A DNA stretch of 64,000 bases from CBDHCC01 sp965261015 (GTDB taxonomy: Bacteria; Pseudomonadota; Alphaproteobacteria; Sphingomonadales; Sphingomonadaceae), in the NCBI GenBank assembly GCA_965261015.1, contig CBDHCC010000002.1, positions 62,001 through 126,000 on the forward strand, read 5' to 3'. Positions 47,892-57,355 of the stretch are shown here, one piece after another. The translations under genes were made by a program, and so were the position numbers. Position 1 is the first letter of the stretch. Every line of letters starts with the position of its first letter. Under the pieces are notes generated by a model that was not told where the DNA came from, ran no database searches, and worked only from the letters and a program-made list of their open reading frames with translations.

Positions 47892-49628
47892 GTGATCGTG
47901 CGACCCCGCCTCCTTCCCCTGCTCCTCCTGGCCGGCTGCTCCGTCGAGCGCGCGGCGGAGGATGTGACCGCCAACGTGGTCGACGCCGTGACCGTCGAGA
48001 CGGCGCCCGATGCCGGCGCGGTGCGCGTGGACGGAGAGCGCCTGGCGCTCGGCCGGTCGCTGACCGACTGGCCGGCCACCGGCTTCAACTACGCGCAACA
48101 GCGCTTCAGCCCGCTGGATCAGCTGACGCCGGACAGTGTGCGCGGGCTGACGCTGGCCTGGACCGCGCCGTTGGCGGGCGTCGGCGACGCGCCGCTGGCG
48201 ACGCCGGTCGCCACGCCGATCGTGTCGGGCGAGATCATGTACGCCACCGGTGCGGGCGGTTGGGTGCGCGCCTTCGACGTGCGGTCCGGCGACGCCTTGT
48301 GGAGCGCCGATCCGAAGGCCGCGGAAAGCGAAGCGGCGCCCGCCAGCCCTCCCGCCGGCGCGGCCCTGTGGAAGGGTCGGCTGTTCGTCGCTCGGCCCGG
48401 TGGACGGCTCGCCTCGTTCGACGCCAAGAACGGTCGCCAATTGTGGAGCCACGGGATCGGCCCGGAAGAGGTGGTGACCAGCGCGCCGCTGGTGGCCCAG
48501 AACCTGGTGTTCGTGGGCGTGTCGAGGGCCGGGCGCGGGTCGGTGGTCGCCTATGACTACAATGACGGGTCCGAACGCTGGAGGTTCTGGACCGCGCCGT
48601 CCGGGCGATCGGAGGTCGACGGCGCGATCAGCGACGCCGCGCTCGCGCAGATCTCCGCCACCTGGGCTCAGCCGGCGACGCCCACCCTGCCCGGCACCCG
48701 GCCGGCCGCCGCCGCCCCAACCGCGCCCCCGCGGCTCGGCGCGGCGGTCGTCAGCCTGGCCTACGATCCGGCCAACGATCGGCTGGTGCTGGGCACCGGC
48801 GACGCGCGCCAGCCCGGCGACGGCGCGGAGGGCCTGGCCCCGGCGCGCCTGTTCAGCCGGTCCGTCATCGCCGTGGACGCGCGGACGGGGGAGTTCGCCT
48901 GGCACCGCCAACTGCCCGGCACCAGCGGCGCCGACCGCCCCTTCGTCCTGGCCGAGCTGGCCGCGGCGGGCGGCGCGCGGACGGTGGCGATGCAGGTGAC
49001 CGGCGCGGGCGAGCTGGCGATCGTCGACCTGGCGGACGGCGCGCTGCTCGGCTGGCGGCCGCTGTCGCTCGGCACCGCCGTGGCGGATGGGGCGGAGGAC
49101 GGATCGCCGACCCTGATGGCCCCGCGCCGCGCGCGCTCCGCCGTCAGCTATTCGCCGGACGCGGGCCTGTTGTTCGTGGCCGGTCTGTCGAGCGCGGGGG
49201 CGACCGGCGCGCCGGCGCTGCTGGCGGTCGATCCGGTGACCGGCGCGCCGCGCTGGAGCCTGGCGCAGGTCCGGCCCGGCGGCGGCACGATGGCGACCGC
49301 CGGCGGTCTGGTGTTCCAGGGATCGCCGGGCGGCCGCCTGACCGCCTATGCCATCGCCGATGGTCGACCGGTCTGGGGGATGCAGGCGGGCGGGCCGGTG
49401 GTAACCGCGCCCTCCTCGTTCCTAGTGGAAGGCGCGCAGTGTGTGGCGGTGGTGGTGGGCGGACCGGTGGCGGGTGGACCGGTGGTGGGCGGACCGGTCG
49501 CGGGTGGGCCGGGCGCGCTGCGTCTGATCGTGCTCAGCGCCGGCGCTGCTGCACCGCAACAACCCCCCTTGACGCCGCCGGCCCCTTCCCCCGACACTCC
49601 GTCCGGACGAACGGGGGCACGGCGATGA
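47892..49628 (+). CDS. PQQ-type beta-propeller lipoprotein, probably not a full dehydrogenase
   Basis: 578 residues, GTG start. Lipobox LAGC (Cys16). The propeller resembles quinoprotein alcohol dehydrogenases (WPATGFNYAQQRFSPLDQLTPDSVRGL; SGDALWSADP; VVAYDYNDGSERWRF; EFAWHRQLPG) but the conserved adjacent Cys-Cys and the WDxD-like catalytic segment are not seen, so catalysis is doubtful. After residue 520 two 10-residue repeats VVGGPVAGGP and a Pro/Thr/Ser tail follow. The stop overlaps the glnB start as ATGA, so it is coupled to PII. Confidence 0.75.
   Translation: MIVRPRLLPLLLLAGCSVERAAEDVTANVVDAVTVETAPDAGAVRVDGERLALGRSLTDWPATGFNYAQQRFSPLDQLTPDSVRGLTLAWTAPLAGVGDAPLATPVATPIVSGEIMYATGAGGWVRAFDVRSGDALWSADPKAAESEAAPASPPAGAALWKGRLFVARPGGRLASFDAKNGRQLWSHGIGPEEVVTSAPLVAQNLVFVGVSRAGRGSVVAYDYNDGSERWRFWTAPSGRSEVDGAISDAALAQISATWAQPATPTLPGTRPAAAAPTAPPRLGAAVVSLAYDPANDRLVLGTGDARQPGDGAEGLAPARLFSRSVIAVDARTGEFAWHRQLPGTSGADRPFVLAELAAAGGARTVAMQVTGAGELAIVDLADGALLGWRPLSLGTAVADGAEDGSPTLMAPRRARSAVSYSPDAGLLFVAGLSSAGATGAPALLAVDPVTGAPRWSLAQVRPGGGTMATAGGLVFQGSPGGRLTAYAIADGRPVWGMQAGGPVVTAPSSFLVEGAQCVAVVVGGPVAGGPVVGGPVAGGPGALRLIVLSAGAAAPQQPPLTPPAPSPDTPSGRTGARR
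49451..49510 (+). repeat. Two 30-bp tandem repeats coding VVGGPVAGGP
   Basis: Units 49451-49480 and 49481-49510 differ at two of 30 positions. They add a flexible Gly/Pro segment near the C-terminus of the propeller protein and may be subject to slippage. Confidence 0.9.
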
Positions 49629-49963
49629 AGAAGGTCGAAGCGATCATCAAACCGTTCAAGCTGGACGACGTGAAAGAGGCGCTGCACGATGTCGGCGTGT
49701 CCGGCATCACGGTGACGGAAGCCAAGGGGTTCGGCCGGCAAAAGGGGCACACGGAGCTCTATCGCGGCGCGGAATACATCGTCGACTTCCTGCCCAAGGT
49801 GAAGCTGGAGGTGGTCGTCGACGATGGGCTGGTCGACCGGGTAGTGGACGCCATTGCCAACGCGGCGCGCACCGGCCGGATCGGGGACGGCAAGATCTTC
49901 ATCCTGCCGGTCGAACGCGCGCTTCGCATCCGCACGGACGAACGGGACTCCGACGCCCTGTGA
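49625..49963 (+). CDS. glnB: Nitrogen regulatory protein PII
   Basis: 112 residues. PII senses ATP/ADP and 2-oxoglutarate and is uridylylated on the T-loop Tyr51 (in GHTELYRGAEY). The start is MKKVEAIIKPFKLDDVKEAL and the second signature TGRIGDGKIFILPVERALRIRT is intact. glnB-glnA is the usual alphaproteobacterial pair. No promoter space lies before it because its ATG overlaps the upstream gene. Confidence 0.97.
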   Translation: MKKVEAIIKPFKLDDVKEALHDVGVSGITVTEAKGFGRQKGHTELYRGAEYIVDFLPKVKLEVVVDDGLVDRVVDAIANAARTGRIGDGKIFILPVERALRIRTDERDSDAL

Positions 49964-50056
49964 TCGCGCCGTGCCGCGCCCTCTTCCACCCCGAACTTTC
50001 GGTGCCGACCCCGCGTTGGCGTAAATGACTCCGCAGTAAAAGGAACCATCGCACCC

Positions 50057-51469
50057 ATGGCCAACACCGTCGACACCATCCTCGCCCGCATGAAGGAGGA
50101 GGAGATCGAGTGGGTCGATCTGCGCTTTACCGATCCCAAAGGCAAATGGCAGCACCTGACCATGTGCGCCGACGTCATGGACGAGGACGCGTTCGAGGAC
50201 GGGCTGATGTTCGACGGGTCGTCCATCCAGGGGTGGAAGGCGATCAACGAGTCCGACATGGTGCTGCGCCCCGACCTGGACGCGGTCTACACCGACCCGT
50301 TCTCGGCCACGCCGATGCTGATCGTGTTCTGCGACGTGGTGGAGCCGGGCACGGGCGACCTCTATGCGCGCGATCCCCGCTCCACCGCCAAGCGGGCGGA
50401 GGCCTATCTGACCCAGTCCGGCGCGGGCGACACGATCTATATCGGGCCGGAGGCGGAGTTCTTCCTGTTCGACGACGTGCGGTTCGAGGACGGGTACAAC
50501 ACGTCGATGTTCGCGGTGGACGACATCGAGCTGCCGACCAACTCCGCGCGCAAATACGAGACCGGCAATCTGGCGCACCGACCGGCCAAGAAGGGCGGCT
50601 ATTTCCCGGTGGCCCCCGTCGACAGCGCCGTCGACATACGGGGCGAGATGGTGGCCACCATGCTGGAAATGGGCCTGCCGATGGACAAGCACCATCACGA
50701 GGTCGCCCCCGCCCAGCACGAGCTCGGCATGATCTTCTCGACCATGACCGAAACCGCCGACCGGATGCAAATCTACAAATACGTCGTCCACATGGTGGCC
50801 CAGGCCTATGGCAAGACGGCGACCTTCATGCCCAAGCCGATCAAGGGCGACAACGGGTCGGGGATGCACACCCACCTGTCGATCTGGAAGGACGGCAACC
50901 CGACCTTCGCCGGCAACGGCTATGCCGGCCTGTCGGACCAGTGCCTGTATTTCATCGGCGGCATCATCCGCCACGCCAAGGCGCTCAATGCCTTCACCAA
51001 CCCGTCCACCAACAGCTACAAGCGGCTGGTACCGGGCTACGAGGCGCCCGTGCTGCTCGCCTATTCGTCGCGCAATCGTTCGGCGTCGTGCCGCATCCCA
51101 TACGGCACCGGCGAAAAGTCGAAGCGGGTGGAGGTGCGCTTTCCCGACGCGCTCGCCAACCCCTATCTGGCCTACGCCGCGCTGGTGATGGCGGGGCTGG
51201 ACGGCATCGCCAACCGGCTGCACCCCGGCGAGGCGATGGACAAGAACCTCTACGATCTGCCGCCCGAAGAGCTGTCGGACGTGCCGACCGTGTGCGGGTC
51301 GCTGCGCGAGGCGCTGGAAAGCCTCGAGGCCGACCACGCCTTCCTGTTGAAGGGCGACGTATTCACCAAGGACCAGATCGACGCCTATGCCGAGCTGAAA
51401 TGGGCGGAAGTCGACCGGTGGGAGACCACGCCCAGCCCGGTGGAGTTCGAGATGTATTACAGCGGTTAG
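50057..51469 (+). CDS. glnA: Glutamine synthetase, type I
   Basis: 470 residues. GSI-beta: substrate/metal motifs EAEFFLFD, PAQHELG with metal Glu/His, NGSGMHTHLSIWK, and the ATP-site KPIKGDNGSG. The adenylylation site Tyr is present in NLYDLPPEEL, so activity should be controlled by GlnE. AAAAGGA lies 12 bases before the ATG. 93 bp after glnB; a weak promoter might be in this gap. Confidence 0.98.
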   Translation: MANTVDTILARMKEEEIEWVDLRFTDPKGKWQHLTMCADVMDEDAFEDGLMFDGSSIQGWKAINESDMVLRPDLDAVYTDPFSATPMLIVFCDVVEPGTGDLYARDPRSTAKRAEAYLTQSGAGDTIYIGPEAEFFLFDDVRFEDGYNTSMFAVDDIELPTNSARKYETGNLAHRPAKKGGYFPVAPVDSAVDIRGEMVATMLEMGLPMDKHHHEVAPAQHELGMIFSTMTETADRMQIYKYVVHMVAQAYGKTATFMPKPIKGDNGSGMHTHLSIWKDGNPTFAGNGYAGLSDQCLYFIGGIIRHAKALNAFTNPSTNSYKRLVPGYEAPVLLAYSSRNRSASCRIPYGTGEKSKRVEVRFPDALANPYLAYAALVMAGLDGIANRLHPGEAMDKNLYDLPPEELSDVPTVCGSLREALESLEADHAFLLKGDVFTKDQIDAYAELKWAEVDRWETTPSPVEFEMYYSG

Positions 51470-52104
51470 AGCAGCCGGGTCTGGCTGACGGACGGGCGGG
51501 TCGGAAAGACCGGTTCGCTCGCCACCATCTGTGCGCTGGAAAAAGGGCGTTGGAGCGACAGCGCCATATCATAGTTCCCCGTCAGCCACGCCTGCTCGTC
51601 TTCCGGCCTCAACACCGTCAACATCGCCTTGGGATGAACCGATGCCACGAGTTCGTTGGCGTCGCACGTCACCATCGCGAACCGCCGCCGGTCACCCACC
51701 GTCTGCCACAACCCGGCTACCGCGAAGATCGGCTGTGTCGGCAGAGAGAACCACACCTCTCCCTTGATCCCGTGGCGCGGATCGGGCAGGGACGTCCATT
51801 CGCAAAAAGCGGTCAGCGGCACCAGACAACGGTTCGCCGGGTTCTGGGCCAGGCGTCGCCATTGCGGCAGCTTGAGCTGGCGGACGTTCGTCATCGGCCA
51901 TTTCGCCTGGCCGCCCAGCACGTCCCAGTCCATCACGTCCAGGTGCGTCGCGGCCCCCTCCCGGCGAACGACATAGGCGCGGTTCTTTGGGACGAGTTCT
52001 CGCGGGTGGAACCGATTATCGCGGGGCCGGTCAGCCAGCCACGTCGCGCCGAACCGGGTGGCGATCGTTTCCGGCTCGGCGGACATGCGGGCGCGGTTGC
52101 ACAT
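51466..52104 (-). CDS. SOS response-associated peptidase, HMCES/YedK family
   Basis: 212 residues starting MCNRARM; Cys2, exposed after Met removal, forms the thiazolidine crosslink with abasic sites in ssDNA. Other family residues are in LVPLTAFCEW (catalytic Glu next to Trp) and VASVHPKAMLTVL with a His at the active-site position (family 'vH.RMP'). It shields abasic sites at replication forks. It converges with glnA with a 4-bp overlap (TTAG). No LexA box seen upstream. Confidence 0.93.
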   Translation of the reverse strand: MCNRARMSAEPETIATRFGATWLADRPRDNRFHPRELVPKNRAYVVRREGAATHLDVMDWDVLGGQAKWPMTNVRQLKLPQWRRLAQNPANRCLVPLTAFCEWTSLPDPRHGIKGEVWFSLPTQPIFAVAGLWQTVGDRRRFAMVTCDANELVASVHPKAMLTVLRPEDEQAWLTGNYDMALSLQRPFSSAQMVASEPVFPTRPSVSQTRLL

Positions 52105-52149
52105 CGGTCCCTGTCCTTCCGCCGCCAACCGCCGGGAGCGCCAGCGACC

Positions 52150-53031
52150 CTACAGCGCGCCCGCGAACAGCGCGCTCATCCGGTCCCAGGCGCGCTCGGC
52201 CGCCGCCTTGTCGTAGGACGGGCTGTCGATGACCGTCCAGCCATGGTCGGCGGGATAGACCTCCACTTCCGCCGGGCGGCCCGACTGCTCGGCCGCCTGA
52301 CGCAGCACGGTCTTGACGTTCGGCTCCTTCGCGTCGTCATTCTGCCCGATGGCGAACAGATAGCTGGCGCGCGTGCGGGCCAGCAGCTGGTGCGGGCTTT
52401 GCGGGTCGTCGGGCTTGACCAGCCCGCCGCCGTGCAGCGACGCGGCCGCGCGGACCCGCGCCGGAACGGCGGCCGCGGTGAACACGGTGAACGGACCGCC
52501 CATGCAATAGCCGTTCGTGCCAACGCCCTTGCCGGTGTCGACCTCAACCCGCCCGTCCAGCCAGCCGATCGCCGCGGACGCGTCGCGCATGATGGCGTCG
52601 GGGGTCAGCGCCTTCCTCATCACCCCCGCTTTCTCGAACCCGTCATTCGCCTGGAACGCGGCGAAGTCGGCGAACATCGGCGCGGGGCCGGACCGGTAAT
52701 ACTGGTTGGCGACCAGCACGGCGTAACCCTGCCCCGCCAGGCGCCGGGCCATGACCTTGAAGGCCTCGCGCAGGCCGGCGATGTCGGGCCAGGTCAGGAT
52801 GGCCGGGTGCCGGCCGGACGCGGGCGCCACGTAGAAGGCATCCATCACCCCGTCGGGCGTGGTGACCCGCACCGTCTCCTCGACCAACCCGGCCGGCTGG
52901 CCGCCGGCACTGACGCCGGCACAGGCGGTGAGCGTGCCGAGTGCCGCCATCGCGGCGAAGTCGCGCCGGTTGAGCGACCAGTCGTGGTGCGCCGAACGGC
53001 CCCAGTCCGTCAGATTGTCCCGCTCGCACAT
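52150..53031 (-). CDS. Dienelactone hydrolase-like lipoprotein, Tat-exported
   Basis: 293 residues. RR at 22-23 followed by DFAAMAALGTLTAC: Tat signal and lipobox (Cys37). Alpha/beta hydrolase of the DLH family: nucleophile Cys in GYCMGG and the His in PADHGW; an Asp should lie between them (QNDD region). DLH enzymes open dienelactones from aromatic catabolism, but exported members are uncharacterised. It lies 45 bp downstream of HMCES on the same strand. Confidence 0.88.
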   Translation of the reverse strand: MCERDNLTDWGRSAHHDWSLNRRDFAAMAALGTLTACAGVSAGGQPAGLVEETVRVTTPDGVMDAFYVAPASGRHPAILTWPDIAGLREAFKVMARRLAGQGYAVLVANQYYRSGPAPMFADFAAFQANDGFEKAGVMRKALTPDAIMRDASAAIGWLDGRVEVDTGKGVGTNGYCMGGPFTVFTAAAVPARVRAAASLHGGGLVKPDDPQSPHQLLARTRASYLFAIGQNDDAKEPNVKTVLRQAAEQSGRPAEVEVYPADHGWTVIDSPSYDKAAAERAWDRMSALFAGAL

Positions 53032-53100
53032 TCTTCGTCCCCTCGCTGATCTGCCCGGACCATAGACCCGCGCCGCCCGGCGTAAAGCCGCAGGCGGCGC

Positions 53101-56100
53101 TCAATAGTCCTTGGACACGCGCATCGCCGCCGACTGCCGGCCGATCGTCGACAGCGTGGAGAGCACCGACAGCCATCGGAAGACGCGATATTCCAGCTGG
53201 GTGGCGGAATAGCCCTGACCGTCCGTCACCACCTCCACGAAGGCGCGGCGGGTGAGGTACTTGCCCGCGGCGATCGCGGTGCCGCGACCCTGCGTCACGT
53301 CGGCGGGCAGGACGCGCAGGCGGTCGAGGCCGGCCGCGTCGCGCAGCGCGTTGATCGGGTTCAGGCCGTTGCCGCCGTCCTGCAGGCTGGCGACCGCCGC
53401 GCCCAGCTGCACCGCCTCGATCGCCGACAGGTCCGTGATCGACCCGCCGAACAGCAGGCGGGACAGCAACTCGTCCTCCGGCAGGGCCGGCGTGGAGGCG
53501 AAGGAAATCTCCGGCGACAGACCGCGCCCGCGCACCAGGATCTGCGCGTCCAGGTCGTCGACATCGGCGCGCGCGACGATGTCGAGCGTCGGGTTGGCGG
53601 GCGACTGCCCGGAGAAACCGATGATCCCGCGCTCCAGCGCAAAGGACTGGCCGGCGAAGTCCACCTCTCCTCGAATCAGGTCGGCCTGGCCGGTGATTCG
53701 CGGCTCGGCCAGCGTGCCGCCCAGCGTCAGGCCCGCGCTCCACTCGCTGTTCAGGCCCAGGCCCGTCACCGCTAGGCGAGAGGGCGCGTCCGCGCGGATG
53801 GCGAGGCTCCAGGGGGCCGCCGCCGGCCGTTCGTTGGCCAGCGCATCGGCGGCGCCGTTCACCTCCGTCACGTTCAGTTCGGGCACCGGCTCGCCTTGGG
53901 TGGCGCGGCCCAGGCGATAGCGCGAGCGGTCCAGCCGCACATCGCCCTCGATCGACCCGCCGCCGCCCGCCGAGCGCAGGCGAAGGGGCCCGGTCACTGT
54001 CGCGCCCAGATCGTCGCGGTCGATCAGCGTCGCCCCATCCGCCCGCACCGTCAGGTCGAAGCCGATGCCTCGGGACAGCGCCAGCTCGACGGAGCCTTCG
54101 CCCGCCACGGTGCCGGCGTCGCGGCCCGAACCCGTGCGTCCGGCGAAGCGGTCGAGCAGGAGGCGCGATCCATCGAACCGGCCCGACGCCGCCAGGTCGC
54201 GGATGGTGGTGCCGGTGACCGCGCTCGTCAGCCGCGCGCCATCGCTCTCGAACGACCCGGCCAGCACGGGTTCGCCCAATGTGCCCTCCACGTCCGCGCC
54301 GATCGCCACCGGGCCGGTCAGGTCGAACAGCTCGACGCCGCCCAGACGCCACAACGTGCCCACCGGGCCGTTGTAGCGCAGCTGGGCGCGCAACGCGGCC
54401 GCCGTCAGCCGCTCGGCGAGCGAGCCGGTGTCGGGCACCCCGGTCAGGCTCAGCTGGCCTCGGCCCAGGACCGCGCCCGTGCCGTCGCCCGCGACCGCGC
54501 GCAGCCCCGCGACCGAACCTTCCAGCCGGGCGGCGACCGCCAGGTCGAGCGGCGCGGACGAGCGCGCGATGGTGGAGCGCGTCAGGCCAGCGACCGTCAG
54601 GTCCAGCGCCCCTTCCGGAGAGCCGCCGGCGGCCGCGGGGCCGTAGCGGGCGGTGCCGCTGATCGTGCCGCCCAGGCCCAGCTCCGGCAGCGCCAGGTCG
54701 AGCAGCCGCAGCGGCAGGCGGTCCAGCTCGGCGGCCAGCGTGTTGACGCCGGGGCCGACGAAAGCGTCCGCCCGCGCCGCGCCGCCGCCGAAGGTGAGGT
54801 CCAGGCCGGTCACCTCGTATCCGTCCGCGCTCCGGGTGACGGTGACCGGCTGGTTCAGAGCCAGCGCCTCTCCCCCCACGGTGCCACCGCCATCGATCCG
54901 CGCGACCGACCCGTCCAGGGCGGCGCGGGCCGACAGCTCGAACCGACCGGCCGACCGCCCGCTGGCCGAGGCGACGACCGTGCCCCGCCCGTCCCGAATG
55001 TCCGCCGTGGCGGCCAGCTCGGCGAGCGACACGCCGCCCACCCGCACCCCCTCGCCGGTCGCCGAGCCGGACAGCGAGCGCACGCCGTCGGCGAGCACCA
55101 GTTCGGCGGTCGCCTCGCCCCGCGCCACGCTCAGCCCCAGCTGCGGCAGGGTCGCGTCCCGCGCCGTCGCCGCGATCGCCACGCCCTGTCCGATCGAGTC
55201 TCCCGGCCCACCCGGCTGGGGGCGCAGGCCCACGGTGCCCGCCAGTCCTCCACCGGCAAAGGCGATCCGGCCGTCCAGCCGCCCGTCGGTCAGCGTCACC
55301 CGCCCCTGCCCCACCGTGCCCGCCACCGCCAGCCGGTCCAGCCGCACCGTCGTGTCCCGGCCCGGCGCCAGCTCGACCGCGCCGTCAGCCGCGAAGGGGC
55401 CGAGCGGGGAGCCACCGGTCGCCGCCAGCGCGTAGCCGGCGGCCGATGGCTCCAGCGCCAGTTCCACCGCGGTCACCCCGCTCACCGGCGCGGCCAGCGT
55501 CATCTCGACGCGGGGACGGTCCGGCCGGCCGGACAGCACCAGCCGCGTGATCGGGCCGTACTCCGCCGATCGGCCGACGCCGGTGAACTCGAAACGGCCG
55601 TCGGGTCGCCGGAGACCCGCCCCCGACAAGGTGAGCCCGGGGGAGGTGAGTTGCAGGTCGGAAAAGCGCACGATCTTGTCGCCGCCCCGCTCGATCCGCG
55701 CCGTGGCGCTCGGCAGACCGCGAGTCAGCGACAGCAGGAACGGGTTGTCCAATCGCCGGAAGCGCACGCGCCCCGGCCCGGAATAGCGAAAGCCGGCGCC
55801 GTCGGGCACCAGCCGCAGGTCGCCGCCGACCGCGACCTCGCCCAATCCGGGCAGGACGAAGCGGGCCAGCTCGGCGGCGACGGCGGCGTCGTAGCGGCCG
55901 CTGGCCAGGTCGACGCGCAGACCGACCTTGGCCACCAGGTCGGGCGCGGTCAGCCGGAGGTCGCTCGCCACCAGCCGCTCGGCGGATAGGGACACGGGAC
56001 CCGACAGGCGCACGTCGCGCAGGATGCGGTCCAGGTCCTCGTCCACTCCCGTCACGCTGCGCGCGGTCGCCTGCATCGACGTGGCGAAGGGCGGGTCGCT

Positions 56101-57270
56101 CAGCCGACCAGCGCCTGTCGCCACCAGTCCGGTCACGAGCGCCCGGTCGACGGCCAGCGTGTCCGCGCGCAACCGCCAAGCGAAGGCGGCGCGCGGGATC
56201 GCGCCGTCCAGCCGCGCGTCCAGCCGCAGGTTGCGCGCGCGGGCGGCGGGCACCAGCAATTGCGGACGTGCGATCGCCGCCTCCAGCCGGAGGTCGCGGA
56301 AGACCTGCGCGGTCACGTCCACACCGCCGGTGACGCGCAGCGTGCCCGCCGGCACCCCGACGCGACCCGAGCCCGTGATCGTTCCCGCGCGCCACACCCC
56401 CTCCCCCTCCACCACGACCCGGCGCCCGACGAAGCGGGCCAGGCGGCCGCGCAGGCGGGAGGAGGGATCGAGCGTGCCGCGCACCCGATAGCGATCGGCC
56501 GCCGCCGACAACGACAGATCGGCGACCGTCGCGCCCGGCTGAACCAGGGCCGCGGTGCCCCGCCAGTCGGTCCAGCGCCCGGCCGCCGTGATCGCGAAGG
56601 CGCTGGGTCCACTCAGCCCCAGCCGGGTGGCCGCCACACCGCCGGCCGGCGCGAACAGCGTGGCCGCCAGCCGGAAGCGGTCACCGTCGGGCCGGCCGTC
56701 CATCCGCACGGTCAGGCGGTCGCCGCCATCCGCCAGGATCGCCTGTCCGTTCACCACCAGACGGCCGTCGACCGCGCTGCCGCTGAGCGCGAGGCGGCCC
56801 GACCGCTCCGGCCCGGCGACCCCGCGCGCGACCGTCAGCCGGTCGATCCGCAGGCGATCGACGGTGATGGCGAGGTTCGGCAGGATCGGCTGCGGGGTCG
56901 CCGACGGCACGAAGCGCGGCGGGCGCAGCACGGCCGCGGTCGGCGCGGACAGGTCGTGGACAGTTAGGCGATTGGCGAGCAGGTCCAGCGGCTCCCACGC
57001 CATCCGCGCCTCCGCCACCCGCAGGAAGACGCCGTTCGGCGCGGACAGCCGCACGTCGCGCAGGACCGTCGTGTTGAAGAGCGATCCGTCGATCCGCCCG
57101 ATCGCGATCCGCAAGCCGGAGGCGGGCCTAAGCCCCTCGATCTGGCGGATCACCAGCCGATGTCCCGGCTGGGTGTCGAGGCCCACGACCGCGCCGATGC
57201 CCAGCACGCCCACGCCCAGCGCCGCGCGCCCGGTCCAGCGCACCACCGATCCCGTCCGCGTGCGGGTCAC
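53101..57270 (-). CDS. tamB: Translocation and assembly module protein TamB
   Basis: 1389 residues, GTG start at 57270. N-terminal anchor helix at about 16-30 (RAALGVGVLGIGAVVGLD), long beta-taco repetitive body rich in Gly, Leu and Arg, and the conserved C-terminal DUF490 domain with GIIGFSGQSPANPTLDIVA, EDELLSRLLFGGSI and a final aromatic region. Moves lipids or proteins between inner membrane and TamA. It follows tamA after 85 bp; length is typical. Confidence 0.93.
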   Translation of the reverse strand: MTRTRTGSVVRWTGRAALGVGVLGIGAVVGLDTQPGHRLVIRQIEGLRPASGLRIAIGRIDGSLFNTTVLRDVRLSAPNGVFLRVAEARMAWEPLDLLANRLTVHDLSAPTAAVLRPPRFVPSATPQPILPNLAITVDRLRIDRLTVARGVAGPERSGRLALSGSAVDGRLVVNGQAILADGGDRLTVRMDGRPDGDRFRLAATLFAPAGGVAATRLGLSGPSAFAITAAGRWTDWRGTAALVQPGATVADLSLSAAADRYRVRGTLDPSSRLRGRLARFVGRRVVVEGEGVWRAGTITGSGRVGVPAGTLRVTGGVDVTAQVFRDLRLEAAIARPQLLVPAARARNLRLDARLDGAIPRAAFAWRLRADTLAVDRALVTGLVATGAGRLSDPPFATSMQATARSVTGVDEDLDRILRDVRLSGPVSLSAERLVASDLRLTAPDLVAKVGLRVDLASGRYDAAVAAELARFVLPGLGEVAVGGDLRLVPDGAGFRYSGPGRVRFRRLDNPFLLSLTRGLPSATARIERGGDKIVRFSDLQLTSPGLTLSGAGLRRPDGRFEFTGVGRSAEYGPITRLVLSGRPDRPRVEMTLAAPVSGVTAVELALEPSAAGYALAATGGSPLGPFAADGAVELAPGRDTTVRLDRLAVAGTVGQGRVTLTDGRLDGRIAFAGGGLAGTVGLRPQPGGPGDSIGQGVAIAATARDATLPQLGLSVARGEATAELVLADGVRSLSGSATGEGVRVGGVSLAELAATADIRDGRGTVVASASGRSAGRFELSARAALDGSVARIDGGGTVGGEALALNQPVTVTRSADGYEVTGLDLTFGGGAARADAFVGPGVNTLAAELDRLPLRLLDLALPELGLGGTISGTARYGPAAAGGSPEGALDLTVAGLTRSTIARSSAPLDLAVAARLEGSVAGLRAVAGDGTGAVLGRGQLSLTGVPDTGSLAERLTAAALRAQLRYNGPVGTLWRLGGVELFDLTGPVAIGADVEGTLGEPVLAGSFESDGARLTSAVTGTTIRDLAASGRFDGSRLLLDRFAGRTGSGRDAGTVAGEGSVELALSRGIGFDLTVRADGATLIDRDDLGATVTGPLRLRSAGGGGSIEGDVRLDRSRYRLGRATQGEPVPELNVTEVNGAADALANERPAAAPWSLAIRADAPSRLAVTGLGLNSEWSAGLTLGGTLAEPRITGQADLIRGEVDFAGQSFALERGIIGFSGQSPANPTLDIVARADVDDLDAQILVRGRGLSPEISFASTPALPEDELLSRLLFGGSITDLSAIEAVQLGAAVASLQDGGNGLNPINALRDAAGLDRLRVLPADVTQGRGTAIAAGKYLTRRAFVEVVTDGQGYSATQLEYRVFRWLSVLSTLSTIGRQSAAMRVSKDY

Positions 57271-57355
57271 TCGGCGCTCCGCGACCTAGACGCCGGGCCC
57301 GGACCTGCCGCCGCGCCCCACCCGATCGCTGGCGGGTGCGCGCCTCCCCGATGCG

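Noticed and set aside
49451..49510. Short repeats that could suggest CRISPR
   Set aside because: Two in-frame 30-bp units with no spacers, coding Gly/Pro repeats.
49346..51337. Long minus-strand frame opposite glnB and glnA
   Set aside because: Antisense shadow without motifs; both plus-strand genes are highly conserved.
50110..53049. A plus-strand frame of 979 codons over glnA and beyond
   Set aside because: Shifted frame of glnA with low-complexity Arg/Gly sequence; glnA is certain, and the frame continues antisense to the HMCES gene.
53896..55989. Long plus-strand frame opposite tamB
   Set aside because: Gln/Arg/Ala-rich antisense shadow; tamB has N-terminal anchor and DUF490 domain.
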